A stretch of 64,000 nt of DNA from Chryseobacterium sp. JV274 (GCF_903969135.1 NZ_LR824569.1:1798001-1862000), one strand, 5' to 3'. Counted from the stretch's first letter, positions 9,199-17,053 are shown. Translations and numbers: made by a program. The notes: generated by a model not told the origin, from the letters alone.

Positions 9199-9603
9199 CT
9201 AGCTCATTGGCCAAAGTCCGTCATAAGATGAGTTTCCATATGTAATGCTTTCAGCACTTACTACAAAGCTGATCAGCATATTGTTACTGTCTATTGCATC
9301 AAAGTCTACTTCATGCTGGATAACATATCCGTTTTCCCATTTCAAAGAAATCAATGTTCCTTCTTCGTGAGATTTATTGAAGTTTATTTCTCCGCTTGTA
9401 GGTTTATATTTACTGTTCAGCAAACTTTCTAAAACATCAGATTTTTCTGTTGCTTCAATAGTTACTTTAATCAATGCGTTTGACGGATCAGATGCTACAC
9501 GTCCTGATATGTCTGTAGATCTTGATACGCTGTAGTTAAGCTTTAATAACTTTTGACCTTCTCCTCCATTGAATTTTAAGATTCCTCTTGAATTTCCTGC
9601 CAT
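9199..9603 (-). CDS. tssD: Hcp-like T6SS tube protein TssD
   Basis: A 134-residue protein of the Bacteroidetes TssD (Hcp) type. It begins MAGNSRGILKF, followed by an all-beta core (LKLNYSVSRSTDISGRV, ISLKWENGYVIQHEVDFDAI). The length fits one hexameric ring subunit of the inner tube that the contractile sheath pushes out of the cell. It is the first gene of the island and carries its own promoter-like box (9656-9663) and terminator (9144-9178), which fits the high dosage needed for a tube subunit. Confidence 0.9.
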   Translation of the reverse strand: MAGNSRGILKFNGGEGQKLLKLNYSVSRSTDISGRVASDPSNALIKVTIEATEKSDVLESLLNSKYKPTSGEINFNKSHEEGTLISLKWENGYVIQHEVDFDAIDSNNMLISFVVSAESITYGNSSYDGLWPMS

Positions 9604-9655
9604 ATTCTTAAATTTTAATCATTAACAACTGTTCCCAGATATAGGATTTATATAA

Positions 9656-9663
9656 CAAAGATA
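9656..9663 (-). promoter_or_regulatory. Bacteroidetes -7 box upstream of tssD
   Basis: The minus strand reads TATCTTTG, matching TAnnTTTG, about 53 bases before the tssD ATG. No clear TTG is seen at the usual distance upstream. The rest of the 287-base gap (9604-9890) is AT-rich without another recognisable element. Confidence 0.5.
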
Positions 9664-9890
9664 GACTTCATGTTCTAATTTAAAAAGTTTTTATGGCACT
9701 GTTTCATAAATTGTAGTAGTTCTACGACATTTATCAAATTTTGAATTAAAAATCAATTTTAGAATTTTAAACTAAATTACCTTGTTTTTAATTGAAATTT
9801 TTCTACAAAATCCTTTATAATCCCACATGCACAGGAAACCAAAAACAATCACTTTATTCAATATCAATCATTTAGCATTTTTTTGTGACA

Positions 9891-10169
9891 TCAATAGTGT
9901 TTATATCCATACCCAATTACCATAATAATAAGGTTAATGATTACCATACCCATTAAAATATTGCTGTATTTTCTTTTTTTGTCGATAAAACTCAGGCCCA
10001 GGGTAAAAAAAAACAATAATAAGGTATATACGGCAGGATACATGTGAAAAGCTTCAGAAAACTTTCCTTCAAACACCAATACAATTGCTCTCTGGGCGCC
10101 GCATCCCAGGCATTCCACTCCAAGGAATTTTTTGCTGGGGCAGGTAAGCATAAAGTCTTCGATATCCAT
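9891..10169 (-). CDS. DUF2752 family small membrane protein
   Basis: A 92-residue protein with the DUF2752 signature: CPSKKFLGVECLGCGAQRA near residues 10-28 (paired cysteines plus CGxxRA). It has two hydrophobic segments, at about 45-60 and 70-87. The family is widespread in Bacteroidetes and Actinobacteria and its function is unknown. It lies 29 bases after the old-yellow-enzyme gene in the same direction, so the two may share a transcript. Confidence 0.85.
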   Translation of the reverse strand: MDIEDFMLTCPSKKFLGVECLGCGAQRAIVLVFEGKFSEAFHMYPAVYTLLLFFFTLGLSFIDKKRKYSNILMGMVIINLIIMVIGYGYKHY

Positions 10170-10198
10170 TACTGTGGTTTTGTCAACTATTTCTGTAA

Positions 10199-11251
10199 TT
10201 AAGAAGAGATTTTGGCTCTGGTATACTGATGTGGAAAAAAGCAGTCTTCTTTCATCTCAAAAGACCCCTGAACGGCAATATATGGATTTCTAAGAATTTC
10301 TCTTGCCACAAAAACAAGATCGGCATCACCTTTCTGAAGGATTTCTTCAGCCTGCTCTATTTTGGTAATCAATCCTACTGCTCCTGTCTTTACACCGGCT
10401 TCATTTCTCACCTGTGATGAAAAAGGAACCTGATAGCCATCGAAAACCGAAATTTTCGCGCCATGGATATTGCCGCCGCTGGATACATCAACAAGGTCTA
10501 CAGCATGTTCTTTCAAAATTTTTGCCAGTTCCACACTGCTTTGAATATCCCAACCATTCTCTGCATACTCCGTTCCCGAAATTCTTACAAAAAGGGCTGT
10601 ATTTTCATTCAATTCTCCATTAACAGCATCTACAATTTCGATCAGAAACCTGATTCTGTTTTCAAAGCTTCCCCCATATTCGTCTGTTCTGATATTGGAT
10701 AGCGGTGACAGGAACTGATGGATCAGATATCCGTGTGCCCCATGAATTTCAATAACGTCAAAACCAGCTTCTACAGCTCTTCTTGCTGCTTTTTTAAAAT
10801 TCTGAACCTGCTCCTTTACCTCATCTGTAGTGAGCGTATGCGGAATTCTTTCCGTCGGGTGATACGGAATAGGGCTTGGTGCAACGGTTTCCCAGCCTTC
10901 TTCAATAGAAATCTGCAGGTTATTCCATGTTGAGCCTTTCCTTCCGGCATGAGCCAGCTGAATTCCTATTCTGCTTTCAGAGTTTTTATGAACAAACTCC
11001 ACAATCCTTTGTAATTTTTCTGCCTGCTCATCATTCCAGATTCCCATGCAGTGATTGGTAATTCTTCCTTTAGGTTCTACTCCCGTAGCCTCTACAATCA
11101 ACAGACCTGTACCCCCTTGTGATCTGCTTCCGTAATGTACGAAATGGAAGTCATTGGCTTCTCCGTTTTCACATGAATACATACACATGGGTGACATTAC
11201 CCATCTGTTTTTTAACTCTACATTTCTAAATTTTATTGGTGTATATAACAT
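10199..11251 (-). CDS. NADH:flavin oxidoreductase of the old yellow enzyme family (YqjM/NamA-like)
   Basis: A 350-residue TIM-barrel FMN enzyme predicted to reduce activated C=C bonds with NAD(P)H. Visible marks are an N-terminal TPIKFRNVELKNR, substrate and FMN segments (MSPMCMYS; HGAHGYLIHQFLSPLSN with the catalytic-site His pair near 175-178), the EYGGSFENR motif and a C-terminal phosphate-binding part (ADLVFVAREILRNPY). The frame extends upstream to a GTG at 11281, but the ATG at 11251 gives the usual family N-terminus, so I chose it. The physiological substrate cannot be read from sequence. Confidence 0.92.
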   Translation of the reverse strand: MLYTPIKFRNVELKNRWVMSPMCMYSCENGEANDFHFVHYGSRSQGGTGLLIVEATGVEPKGRITNHCMGIWNDEQAEKLQRIVEFVHKNSESRIGIQLAHAGRKGSTWNNLQISIEEGWETVAPSPIPYHPTERIPHTLTTDEVKEQVQNFKKAARRAVEAGFDVIEIHGAHGYLIHQFLSPLSNIRTDEYGGSFENRIRFLIEIVDAVNGELNENTALFVRISGTEYAENGWDIQSSVELAKILKEHAVDLVDVSSGGNIHGAKISVFDGYQVPFSSQVRNEAGVKTGAVGLITKIEQAEEILQKGDADLVFVAREILRNPYIAVQGSFEMKEDCFFPHQYTRAKISS

Positions 11252-11351
11252 TGTACTCTTTAAAAAAATTGAACTTTTCACCGGAAGAATAAAATATTGC
11301 CCACCTCATTAAAAAGAACTAATTTTACCCCCCTTTTTTAGTCTACAATAT

Positions 11352-11834
11352 ATGAAAAAAGATATACAGATCAGTTACGAATATTTTAAAAATAGCAGTG
11401 AACTGAGCACCATAGAAAATACATTATTTGAAAGAGCCAAAGAGGCTCGTGAGAATGCTTATGCCCCTTATTCTCAATTTCTGGTAGGATGTTCCGTGTT
11501 ATTGGAAAGCGGAGAAATCTATTCCGGGAATAATCAGGAAAATGCCGCTTATCCATCCGGACTCTGTGCAGAAAGAACTACTCTTTTTTGGGTAGCCGCC
11601 AACTTTCCAAATGTGAAAATAAAAAAGATCTTTGTGGTGGGAGGTCCTAAAGAATTTCATGAAAATAATCCTCCGATTCCTCCTTGTGGAGCATGCCGTC
11701 AGAGTCTTATCGAATATGAGACAAAACAAAATGAGAATATTGACCTTTATTTCTCCAGTATGAATGAAGAGGTTGTAAAAGTGCAGGCAGTGAAGGATCT
11801 GCTGCCATTTTATTTTGATTCTTCATTTTTGTAA
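11352..11834 (+). CDS. cdd: Cytidine deaminase
   Basis: A 160-residue zinc hydrolase that deaminates cytidine/deoxycytidine in pyrimidine salvage. The zinc site is complete: Cys72-Ala-Glu74 (SGLCAERT) and PPCGACRQ with Cys112 and Cys115. Glu74 is the proton shuttle. YAPYSQFLVG near residue 38 is the family substrate loop. The gene is transcribed divergently from the old-yellow-enzyme gene, with about 100 bases between the starts. Confidence 0.95.
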   Translation: MKKDIQISYEYFKNSSELSTIENTLFERAKEARENAYAPYSQFLVGCSVLLESGEIYSGNNQENAAYPSGLCAERTTLFWVAANFPNVKIKKIFVVGGPKEFHENNPPIPPCGACRQSLIEYETKQNENIDLYFSSMNEEVVKVQAVKDLLPFYFDSSFL

Positions 11835-11897
11835 TAATTAGTGTATTGTGTAGAAAGGCACAAAGATTTTATCTCTGATAAATTTAAAGAAATTTCT

Positions 11898-11932
11898 ACA
11901 CCGTGTCAAGGTTTAAAACCCTGACACGGTGT
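11898..11932. repeat. Hairpin repeat after cdd
   Basis: ACACCGTGTCAAGG is followed by a 7-base spacer and CCCTGACACGGTGT. The arms pair over 14 positions with two imperfect positions. It lies in the cdd-barstar gap and lacks a T-run, so it looks like a dispersed palindromic repeat rather than a terminator. Confidence 0.55.
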
Positions 11933-11963
11933 GATAAAAGAAAACGAACTTCACATTTCAGCA

Positions 11964-12007
11964 TAAAAAAGACTGTTTCGTAATTTGAAACAGTCTTGTT
12001 TTTTTTC
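11964..12007. terminator. Bidirectional terminator between cdd and the barstar gene
   Basis: AAGACTGTTTC and GAAACAGTCTT form a perfect 11-base-pair stem around a 7-base loop, with an A-run on the left and a T-run on the right. It can end transcripts arriving from both convergent genes. Confidence 0.85.
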
Positions 12008-12315
12008 TATTCTTCGTCTTCATCTTCATCCCCATCGTCTTCATACTGCTCCAGATAGTAGCTAAAGCTAAAGTCTTCTACTTCGTATTCGGCATCTTCA
12101 AGAGTGGTCAGCAGATCTTCAAAAATCTCCAGCTGATCTACGGTCATGTTTACGAATTCCAGATGGAGGGGCATTTCTATTTCTCCGGTGATGGTGTCAG
12201 ACAGTGCATCAAGATTATCGCCAAAATGTTCAGGAAGCTGAATTTTTTCCTTTAACTGAGCGTAAAAATCTTCATAATCACCTATGTCTGTAAAATCTAT
12301 ATATACTGTCTTCAT
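12007..12315 (-). CDS. Barstar-like ribonuclease inhibitor
   Basis: A 102-residue protein of the barstar family. LPEHFGDNLDALSDTITG (about residues 27-44) matches the RNase-binding helix of barstar, with Asp36 and Asp40 at the positions of barstar Asp35 and Asp39; the Trp38 position is Ser. The C-terminus is a very acidic tail. The partner is probably the barnase-like protein encoded upstream at 12865-13383, from which it is separated by a decayed GIY-YIG element. Fold and binding helix are seen; pairing with that RNase is inferred. Confidence 0.85.
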   Translation of the reverse strand: MKTVYIDFTDIGDYEDFYAQLKEKIQLPEHFGDNLDALSDTITGEIEMPLHLEFVNMTVDQLEIFEDLLTTLEDAEYEVEDFSFSYYLEQYEDDGDEDEDEE

Positions 12316-12458
12316 ATTGAACTAAATTTCCAATTTTTATTGATTAAAAAAGTTTTGCATTTTTTGCAGAAATCCGTTTCTTGATTAGAAATCTATCTCT
12401 GTGTAAATATTTTTCAAAATTAATATTTATAATAATTTAAATGCAAATTATACACTGG

Positions 12459-12491
12459 TCATTGCGAGGAACGAAGTGACGAAGCAATCTC
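12459..12491. repeat. Left inverted repeat of the GIY-YIG element
   Basis: Reads TCATTGCGAGGAACGAAGTG and on to AATCTC. It matches the reverse complement of 12816-12846 at 29 of 31 positions. Its own ends ATTGC and GCAAT can pair. Its inner edge coincides with the stop codon of the decayed GIY-YIG gene, so repeat and gene move or decay as one unit. Confidence 0.75.
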
Positions 12492-12796
12492 AAAAAACAT
12501 CCATAATATTTTCAACATCCTCCGCAAGGTCTTTCCATAATGGATTCATACTGTTTATCAGATCTAATTTCTTTTGTCTCGAACCAGCTTTTATCTGTTT
12601 TTCTCTAAATATAGCGTCACCTATCTCCTGAAAAGCTTCCCAATACACCAAAATATATAAATTATATCTCGAGGTAAAGCTTTGTGAGTAATATGATTCC
12701 TTATGCTTGAACTCGTTTAGGCAGATTTGAAGTAACTCCTGTATAAAGAGTTGTATGATTTTTATTAGTCATGATATAGACAAAACCTGCTTTCAA
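12490..12796 (-). pseudogene. Frameshifted GIY-YIG endonuclease gene
   Basis: On the minus strand, one frame gives GFVYIMTNKNHTTLYTGVTS, with the GIY-YIG core as VYI and YTG, and stops at TAA after KRVQA. From about position 12705 a second frame continues with HKESYYSQSFTSRYN and then YWEAFQEIGDAIFREKQIK to a TGA at 12490-12492. Together they make a full ~95-residue protein of the small GIY-YIG nuclease family common in Bacteroidetes. One small indel breaks it, and the probable start is TTG instead of ATG. The gene is bracketed by inverted repeats and sits between an RNase and its inhibitor gene. Confidence 0.8.
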
Positions 12797-12815
12797 CTGT
12801 GATTATTTTTTTAAA

Positions 12816-12846
12816 GATCGCTTCGTCACTTCGTTCCTCACAATGA
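12816..12846. repeat. Right inverted repeat of the GIY-YIG element
   Basis: Reads GATCGCTTCGTCACTTCGTT and on to CAATGA; this is the inverted partner of 12459-12491. The two differences from the left copy change the terminal pairs into G-T wobbles, so the arm can still fold. Confidence 0.75.
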
Positions 12847-12864
12847 CAATTTGTTATTTACACA

Positions 12865-13383
12865 TTATTGTTTCTCAAAGCTCTTATAATGATTTTTGGT
12901 AAGGTATACTTCCCCATTTTGGGTATAAATGATACGGTCAGCATTTCTTCCGCCGCAATGATAGTTTACATCTGCTTCAAAGTACCTTTCGCCATCAGGC
13001 AACCGCCCTTCTCTGTTTCCGAATTTATCTCCGCCAATCGCTTTTCCGGGAATTACGTCACAAAGGTTTCCCTGGGAAGGATTCCATCCTTGTTTTCTGG
13101 CTTCATTTTTAGTGATATAATAATCCGGAAGTTGATGATTCTGCTTCACGTAGCTGATCACCGTCTTTTCTTCTGTCAGTTGATCAATAGATACCTGAGC
13201 TGATGAATTTCCATTATTGGATGCACCATTCGGGGAGGTACTGCCATAGCTCACTGTTTCCTTTTTTACAGAACCTGCATGATCTTTCTTATCTTCAATA
13301 AAGTTCCTGTAAACATACATTACAGCCATTCCGAAAAGGAGTCCCAGGCATATAAAAAATAAGGATCTTATTTTACCGTTCAT
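12865..13383 (-). CDS. Membrane-anchored barnase-like ribonuclease
   Basis: A 172-residue protein. Residues 6-26 are a hydrophobic anchor or signal, followed by a Ser/Asn/Gly-rich linker (40-65). Residues about 70-172 are a barnase-type domain: IPGKAIGGDKFGNREG and EADVNYHCGGRNADRIIY align with barnase. Glu136, Arg150 and His165 fall at the spacing of the barnase catalytic residues Glu73, Arg87 and His102. It should cleave RNA at guanines. A barstar-like gene lies downstream on the same strand. An exported RNase plus cytoplasmic inhibitor suggests a defence or competition pair; the anchor leaves open whether the enzyme is released. Confidence 0.9.
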   Translation of the reverse strand: MNGKIRSLFFICLGLLFGMAVMYVYRNFIEDKKDHAGSVKKETVSYGSTSPNGASNNGNSSAQVSIDQLTEEKTVISYVKQNHQLPDYYITKNEARKQGWNPSQGNLCDVIPGKAIGGDKFGNREGRLPDGERYFEADVNYHCGGRNADRIIYTQNGEVYLTKNHYKSFEKQ

Positions 13384-13472
13384 AACAATAGTTGTTTAAA
13401 TGTGACAATTTACCCATCAGGCAGCGCATCGTTTATTGCTAAATGATGACACTGCTGAACTGGTACATTTTA

Positions 13473-14264
13473 TTATGCTCTCCATTCTTCAGGAATATCA
13501 CAAACCGGAATAGGATCCATTTTATGTTTGGCAGCTTTATGCATTCTGTCAAAAATCTGGAATACTTCCTTATCTCTTCCTTCGTAGTCATCAGCCGTTT
13601 TTGTTCCGTATTCTTTCTGGATTTTTTCCAGTTCCGGATACGTAGCCCCAATCTGCTGTTCGTCCGTTCTGTCTACATCCCAAAGTCCGTCTGTAGGAAT
13701 AGCTTCCTGAATACTCTTGATCAGATTCAATCCTTTGGCAAGTTTATATACTTCAGTTTTATAAAGATCTGCAATGGGAGAAACATCTACTCCACCATCT
13801 CCGTATTTTGTATAAAAACCTATTCCGAAATCTTCTACCTTATTTCCTGTTCCACATACCAAAAGACCGTTCAGCTGTCCGTAATAGTAAAGAGTAAGCA
13901 TTCTCAGGCGGGCTCTTGTATTCGCAAAAGCAAGTTTCTCGTTAGGATACAGATCATCTTTTACATCAAAAGTTTTATACAATTCTTCAAAAGCAGGTGT
14001 AAGATCTACAGACATTGTTTCTACATTGGGGAATCTGGATTTAAGGTCATTCATATGATCCTGTGCACGGTCTACCTGATCTACTTTCTGACGAATCGGC
14101 ATTTCGATCAGTAATGTTTTCAGGCCTGTCATTGCTGCTAAAGTAGAAACCACTCCGGAATCTACTCCTCCGGAAACTCCAATTACATATCCGTTTACTT
14201 TGGCATTTGTCGCATAATCTTTTAACCAGCTTACAATATGATCTATCACTTTTTGTGTCTGCAT
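13473..14264 (-). CDS. nadE: NAD+ synthetase, ammonia-dependent type
   Basis: A 263-residue enzyme that amidates nicotinic acid adenine dinucleotide to NAD+ using ATP. The N-terminal P-loop SGGVDSGVVSTLAA (residues 30-43) is the ATP-pyrophosphatase signature; LLVCGTGNKVEDFGIGFYTKYGDGG (quoted in part: GTGNKVED, YGDGGVD) forms the active site. No glutaminase domain is present, so the ammonia source is separate. It follows an acetyltransferase gene by 13 bases in a four-gene minus-strand run and is divergent from gldB across that run. Confidence 0.94.
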   Translation of the reverse strand: MQTQKVIDHIVSWLKDYATNAKVNGYVIGVSGGVDSGVVSTLAAMTGLKTLLIEMPIRQKVDQVDRAQDHMNDLKSRFPNVETMSVDLTPAFEELYKTFDVKDDLYPNEKLAFANTRARLRMLTLYYYGQLNGLLVCGTGNKVEDFGIGFYTKYGDGGVDVSPIADLYKTEVYKLAKGLNLIKSIQEAIPTDGLWDVDRTDEQQIGATYPELEKIQKEYGTKTADDYEGRDKEVFQIFDRMHKAAKHKMDPIPVCDIPEEWRA

Positions 14265-14277
14265 TGTTTATATTTTT

Positions 14278-14808
14278 TTAGTCTATTCCAAATTCCTGAG
14301 GGTATTTCACCACTCCTTTTTTATTTTTTAATCCGTCTTTTATCAATTCTACAGCCATTCCGTTTTCTTCCGGAATATCGAATGGAAAAGAAATCCCAAA
14401 ATTACTTGTTTTTTTGTAACCAAAGCGCGGATAATAATTTTCATGTCCGATCAATATTACAGATTCATATCCCAATTCTTTGGCAATATGGTGTCCCTGA
14501 AGAATCAATTTCCCGCCGATTCCCTGATTTTTAAATTCAGGTTTTACAGAAACAGGAGCCAGTGCAAGAGATTGGAAAGATTCTCCATCACCTTCAATTG
14601 TAATTTTTGTGAACAGAATATGTCCTGCAATTTCACCATTCCCATCTTCTGCCACTAATGACAATTCCGGAATAAAAGCACTGGACAATCTTAATTTTTC
14701 AACAAGAAACTGTTCCTGATGATCGCTGTGTTCCATATCTCTGAAAGCTTCCTCTACAAGACTGAAAACTTTTTTATGATCTTTTTCTTCTTCTTTTCTA
14801 ATAGTCAT
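14278..14808 (-). CDS. GNAT N-acetyltransferase (YhbS-like)
   Basis: A 176-residue GNAT protein. The acetyl-CoA motif is LAPVSVKPEFKNQGIGGKL near residues 85-105 (Q-x-x-G-x-G/A), followed by GHENYYPRFGYKK, typical of the YhbS type. A GTG six codons upstream also opens the frame, but the ATG at 14808 gives the usual short N-terminus (MTIRKEEE). It overlaps the preceding acetyltransferase gene by 11 bases, so the two are translationally coupled. Substrate unknown. Confidence 0.85.
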   Translation of the reverse strand: MTIRKEEEKDHKKVFSLVEEAFRDMEHSDHQEQFLVEKLRLSSAFIPELSLVAEDGNGEIAGHILFTKITIEGDGESFQSLALAPVSVKPEFKNQGIGGKLILQGHHIAKELGYESVILIGHENYYPRFGYKKTSNFGISFPFDIPEENGMAVELIKDGLKNKKGVVKYPQEFGID

Positions 14809-15340
14809 TACTCTTATATTTTTCACGTTTCAGTTCGTACCAGAAACAGACTCCGTCAGGTTCTTCAAACTCACTGGTTTTTTCAAATCCTAATTTTCTT
14901 AAAATATGATTAGACACCTCATGTTCAGAATGAGCATAGGCATAAATAACCTCAGCATTCAGGTCATTAAAACCATAATTCAGAGAAGCTATTCCGGCTT
15001 CCACAGCATATCCTTTTCCCCATGATTCCGGCAAAAAACGATATCCCAGCTCCAATACATTTTTGTAGCCATTGGTTTCATGGGTTAATAATTTCAATCC
15101 GCTCCAACCTATCAGAAGACCGCTTTCTTTCTCCACTACTCCCAGTCTTCCTACTCCATTTTCTTCATATTGTTTCTGAATCATGCTGATAACATTTCTA
15201 GATTCATTGATATCTGTCAATACCGGTACACCAATATATTTCATGACTTCCGGATTGGAGTCCAGCAGAAATATACTTTCAAAATCTTCATCCTCGAGTT
15301 TTCTTAATATCAGTCGCTCTGTTTCTATTTTCATACTCAT
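14798..15340 (-). CDS. RimJ/RimL-like GNAT N-acetyltransferase
   Basis: A 180-residue GNAT of the RimL/RimJ group. The start TERLILRKLEDEDFESIF is diagnostic, the acetyl-CoA loop is LPESWGKGYAVEAG near residue 107, and the end has HILRKLGFEKT. Such enzymes acetylate protein N-termini or small molecules; the target is unknown. It lies 6 bases after the leucine-rich-repeat gene and overlaps the next acetyltransferase gene. Confidence 0.88.
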   Translation of the reverse strand: MSMKIETERLILRKLEDEDFESIFLLDSNPEVMKYIGVPVLTDINESRNVISMIQKQYEENGVGRLGVVEKESGLLIGWSGLKLLTHETNGYKNVLELGYRFLPESWGKGYAVEAGIASLNYGFNDLNAEVIYAYAHSEHEVSNHILRKLGFEKTSEFEEPDGVCFWYELKREKYKSNDY

Positions 15341-15346
15341 TAGTTT

Positions 15347-15985
15347 TTATTCTTCAGCACCAAAAATAGTTACGTCTGTTTTTGTACCTTTTTTGATGTC
15401 TGTTTCTTTTATTTTATTTCCCATTACATTGAGGGTTTGTAAAGCAGGATTCCCGGAAATATCAATTTTTTGAAGCTTATTATGTTCTACATTCAGTTTC
15501 CTTAATACTTTGAACTGCGTAAGGTCAACTGTTTTTAATTGATTTAAAGATAATGTTAATTGGTCAATTTTTGGAATTCCATTCAGCGAAATACCTTCCA
15601 ACAGATTATTGTCCAGATATAAAGAACTTAAATTTTTCAGATTTTCTGCTTTGAATGAGGAGATTTTACATCCTGTACAGGAAAACAATTCGAGTTGATC
15701 CAAGCTGTTTAGTACAATATTCGGAATCACATTATCATCCAGAATAATCATTTTCACATTTTTAAAAAAGTGCAGATCTTCTGTGGAAGTAATCCCTTTC
15801 TGAACAAGGAACAGGTTCGTAACCGTCCCAGCTTCCATGGGTTCAAGTATTCCGTTTCTATTCAGATCAAAATTTTCAAGTACAGCTTTTTCAAAGTTCT
15901 TATCTTTAAATTCCAGCTTTTGCCCATAGAAAAAAGAAAGTCCCAAAATAAGGCAAAGGGTTGTAATTATTTTAATTTTCATCAT
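15347..15985 (-). CDS. Secreted leucine-rich-repeat protein with an EF-hand-like loop
   Basis: A 212-residue protein with a signal peptide (residues 1-21, ending FFYGQ). The mature N-terminus holds DLNRNGILEPME (about 40-51), which fits a calcium-binding EF-hand loop. Residues about 60-195 form irregular leucine-rich repeats (LDNNLLEGISL, LSLNQLKTVDL, VEHNKLQKIDI, VMGNKIKETDI). It probably serves binding at or outside the outer membrane. It has no type IX sorting domain. It heads the minus-strand run leading to nadE. Confidence 0.85.
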   Translation of the reverse strand: MMKIKIITTLCLILGLSFFYGQKLEFKDKNFEKAVLENFDLNRNGILEPMEAGTVTNLFLVQKGITSTEDLHFFKNVKMIILDDNVIPNIVLNSLDQLELFSCTGCKISSFKAENLKNLSSLYLDNNLLEGISLNGIPKIDQLTLSLNQLKTVDLTQFKVLRKLNVEHNKLQKIDISGNPALQTLNVMGNKIKETDIKKGTKTDVTIFGAEE

Positions 15986-16004
15986 GAATTGTGTATTTAA
16001 TCCT

Positions 16005-16012
16005 TATTTTTG
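16005..16012 (+). promoter_or_regulatory. -7 box upstream of gldB
   Basis: TATTTTTG fits TAnnTTTG and ends 25 bases before the gldB ATG. The TTG upstream at 15989 is too close to serve as the partner element, so only the -7 part is claimed. Confidence 0.45.
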
Positions 16013-16037
16013 TAAACTTAAATTCCATGTAAAAATA

Positions 16038-17024
16038 ATGAAGATTTTTAGATATATTGCGCTTTCTTCTATTTTAGCTGCCGGACTTGTTTCCTGCAAA
16101 AAAGAAGCTGAAAATCAATGGAAGGTAGAAGTTAAAGAAACTGCCGAAAAAGTTGATGTAACAGATATCTCCAAAGAATTTTACAATCCGAATGTTCCGC
16201 TGGAGCAGTTTAAAACTCAGTTCCCATGGTTTCAGGGAAGTGTTTCAGATGCAGATTTTGAAAAGAGAAGAATGGATGCTGAAGAGATCAAAATCTACAA
16301 GGAAGCGATTGGAAAGATAAATCAGGCTACATTACAAACAGAGCTGAAGAGTTTATTCTCGCATATCAAATATTATTTCCCACAGTTTAAAAGCCCCAAA
16401 GTATATTTATTTTCATCTGCGTTACAGATGATCCAGGATCCGATATTTTATGATCAGAAAGGAAATCTACTGTTTATAGATATTACCGGTTTTATGGGAG
16501 ATGGAAATCCTAATTATAAAGGACTGGAACTTTATTTTCAAAAATCAATGAATCCGCAGAATATCGTTCCTAAGGTTTCACAGCTTTTTGCTGAAAATAT
16601 TGTAACGGAATCTCCTGATCATCAGAAATTCATTGATCAGATCGTTCTGAATGGAAAAGTAATGATTCTTCAGGACGCTTTTCTTCCTGATGTTCCTGAT
16701 TATCTGAAAATGAATTATACCAAAAAGCAATATGAATGGGCAACAGCTAATGAAGCCAACATCTGGAATTATTTTGTAGAAAGCAACCTGATTTTCGGTG
16801 ATGATCCAAGATTGGGAGAGCGTTTCATATCGCCCGGACCATTCTCAAAATTTTATACGGAGATTGACAATGAATCTTCACCACAAATCGGAATTTTTAC
16901 AGGATGGCAGATCTGTAAGACCTACCTTAAGGAAAAGCCTGAAACAAAACTTACAGCTTTCCTGAAAATGGATGCAACGACCATTTTTAATGAATCCGGT
17001 TATAAACCGAAACTTAAACAATAG
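16038..17024 (+). CDS. gldB: Gliding motility lipoprotein GldB
   Basis: A 328-residue lipoprotein: signal MKIFRYIALSSILAAGLVSC with the lipidated Cys at 20. The body matches GldB, including EFYNPNVPLEQFKTQFPWFQ near residues 45-65 and PRLGERFISPGP near 270. GldB is needed for gliding and stability of the Gld machinery in Flavobacterium johnsoniae; in non-gliding relatives it is kept with the type IX secretion machinery. The frame is open 18 codons further upstream, but only the ATG at 16038 gives the lipoprotein signal. gldC follows. Confidence 0.93.
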   Translation: MKIFRYIALSSILAAGLVSCKKEAENQWKVEVKETAEKVDVTDISKEFYNPNVPLEQFKTQFPWFQGSVSDADFEKRRMDAEEIKIYKEAIGKINQATLQTELKSLFSHIKYYFPQFKSPKVYLFSSALQMIQDPIFYDQKGNLLFIDITGFMGDGNPNYKGLELYFQKSMNPQNIVPKVSQLFAENIVTESPDHQKFIDQIVLNGKVMILQDAFLPDVPDYLKMNYTKKQYEWATANEANIWNYFVESNLIFGDDPRLGERFISPGPFSKFYTEIDNESSPQIGIFTGWQICKTYLKEKPETKLTAFLKMDATTIFNESGYKPKLKQ

Positions 17025-17053
17025 AAAATTTAGAATTTAGAAAAAATAGAAAA

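Noticed and set aside
12316..12864. Intact GIY-YIG nuclease gene or complete mobile element
   Set aside because: Two frames must be joined to recover the protein and the start codon is weak, so it is listed as a pseudogene.
13443..14114. 223-codon plus-strand frame
   Set aside because: Lies wholly opposite nadE, whose active-site motifs are clear; low-complexity Phe/Ile/Ser composition is typical of antisense frames in AT-rich DNA.
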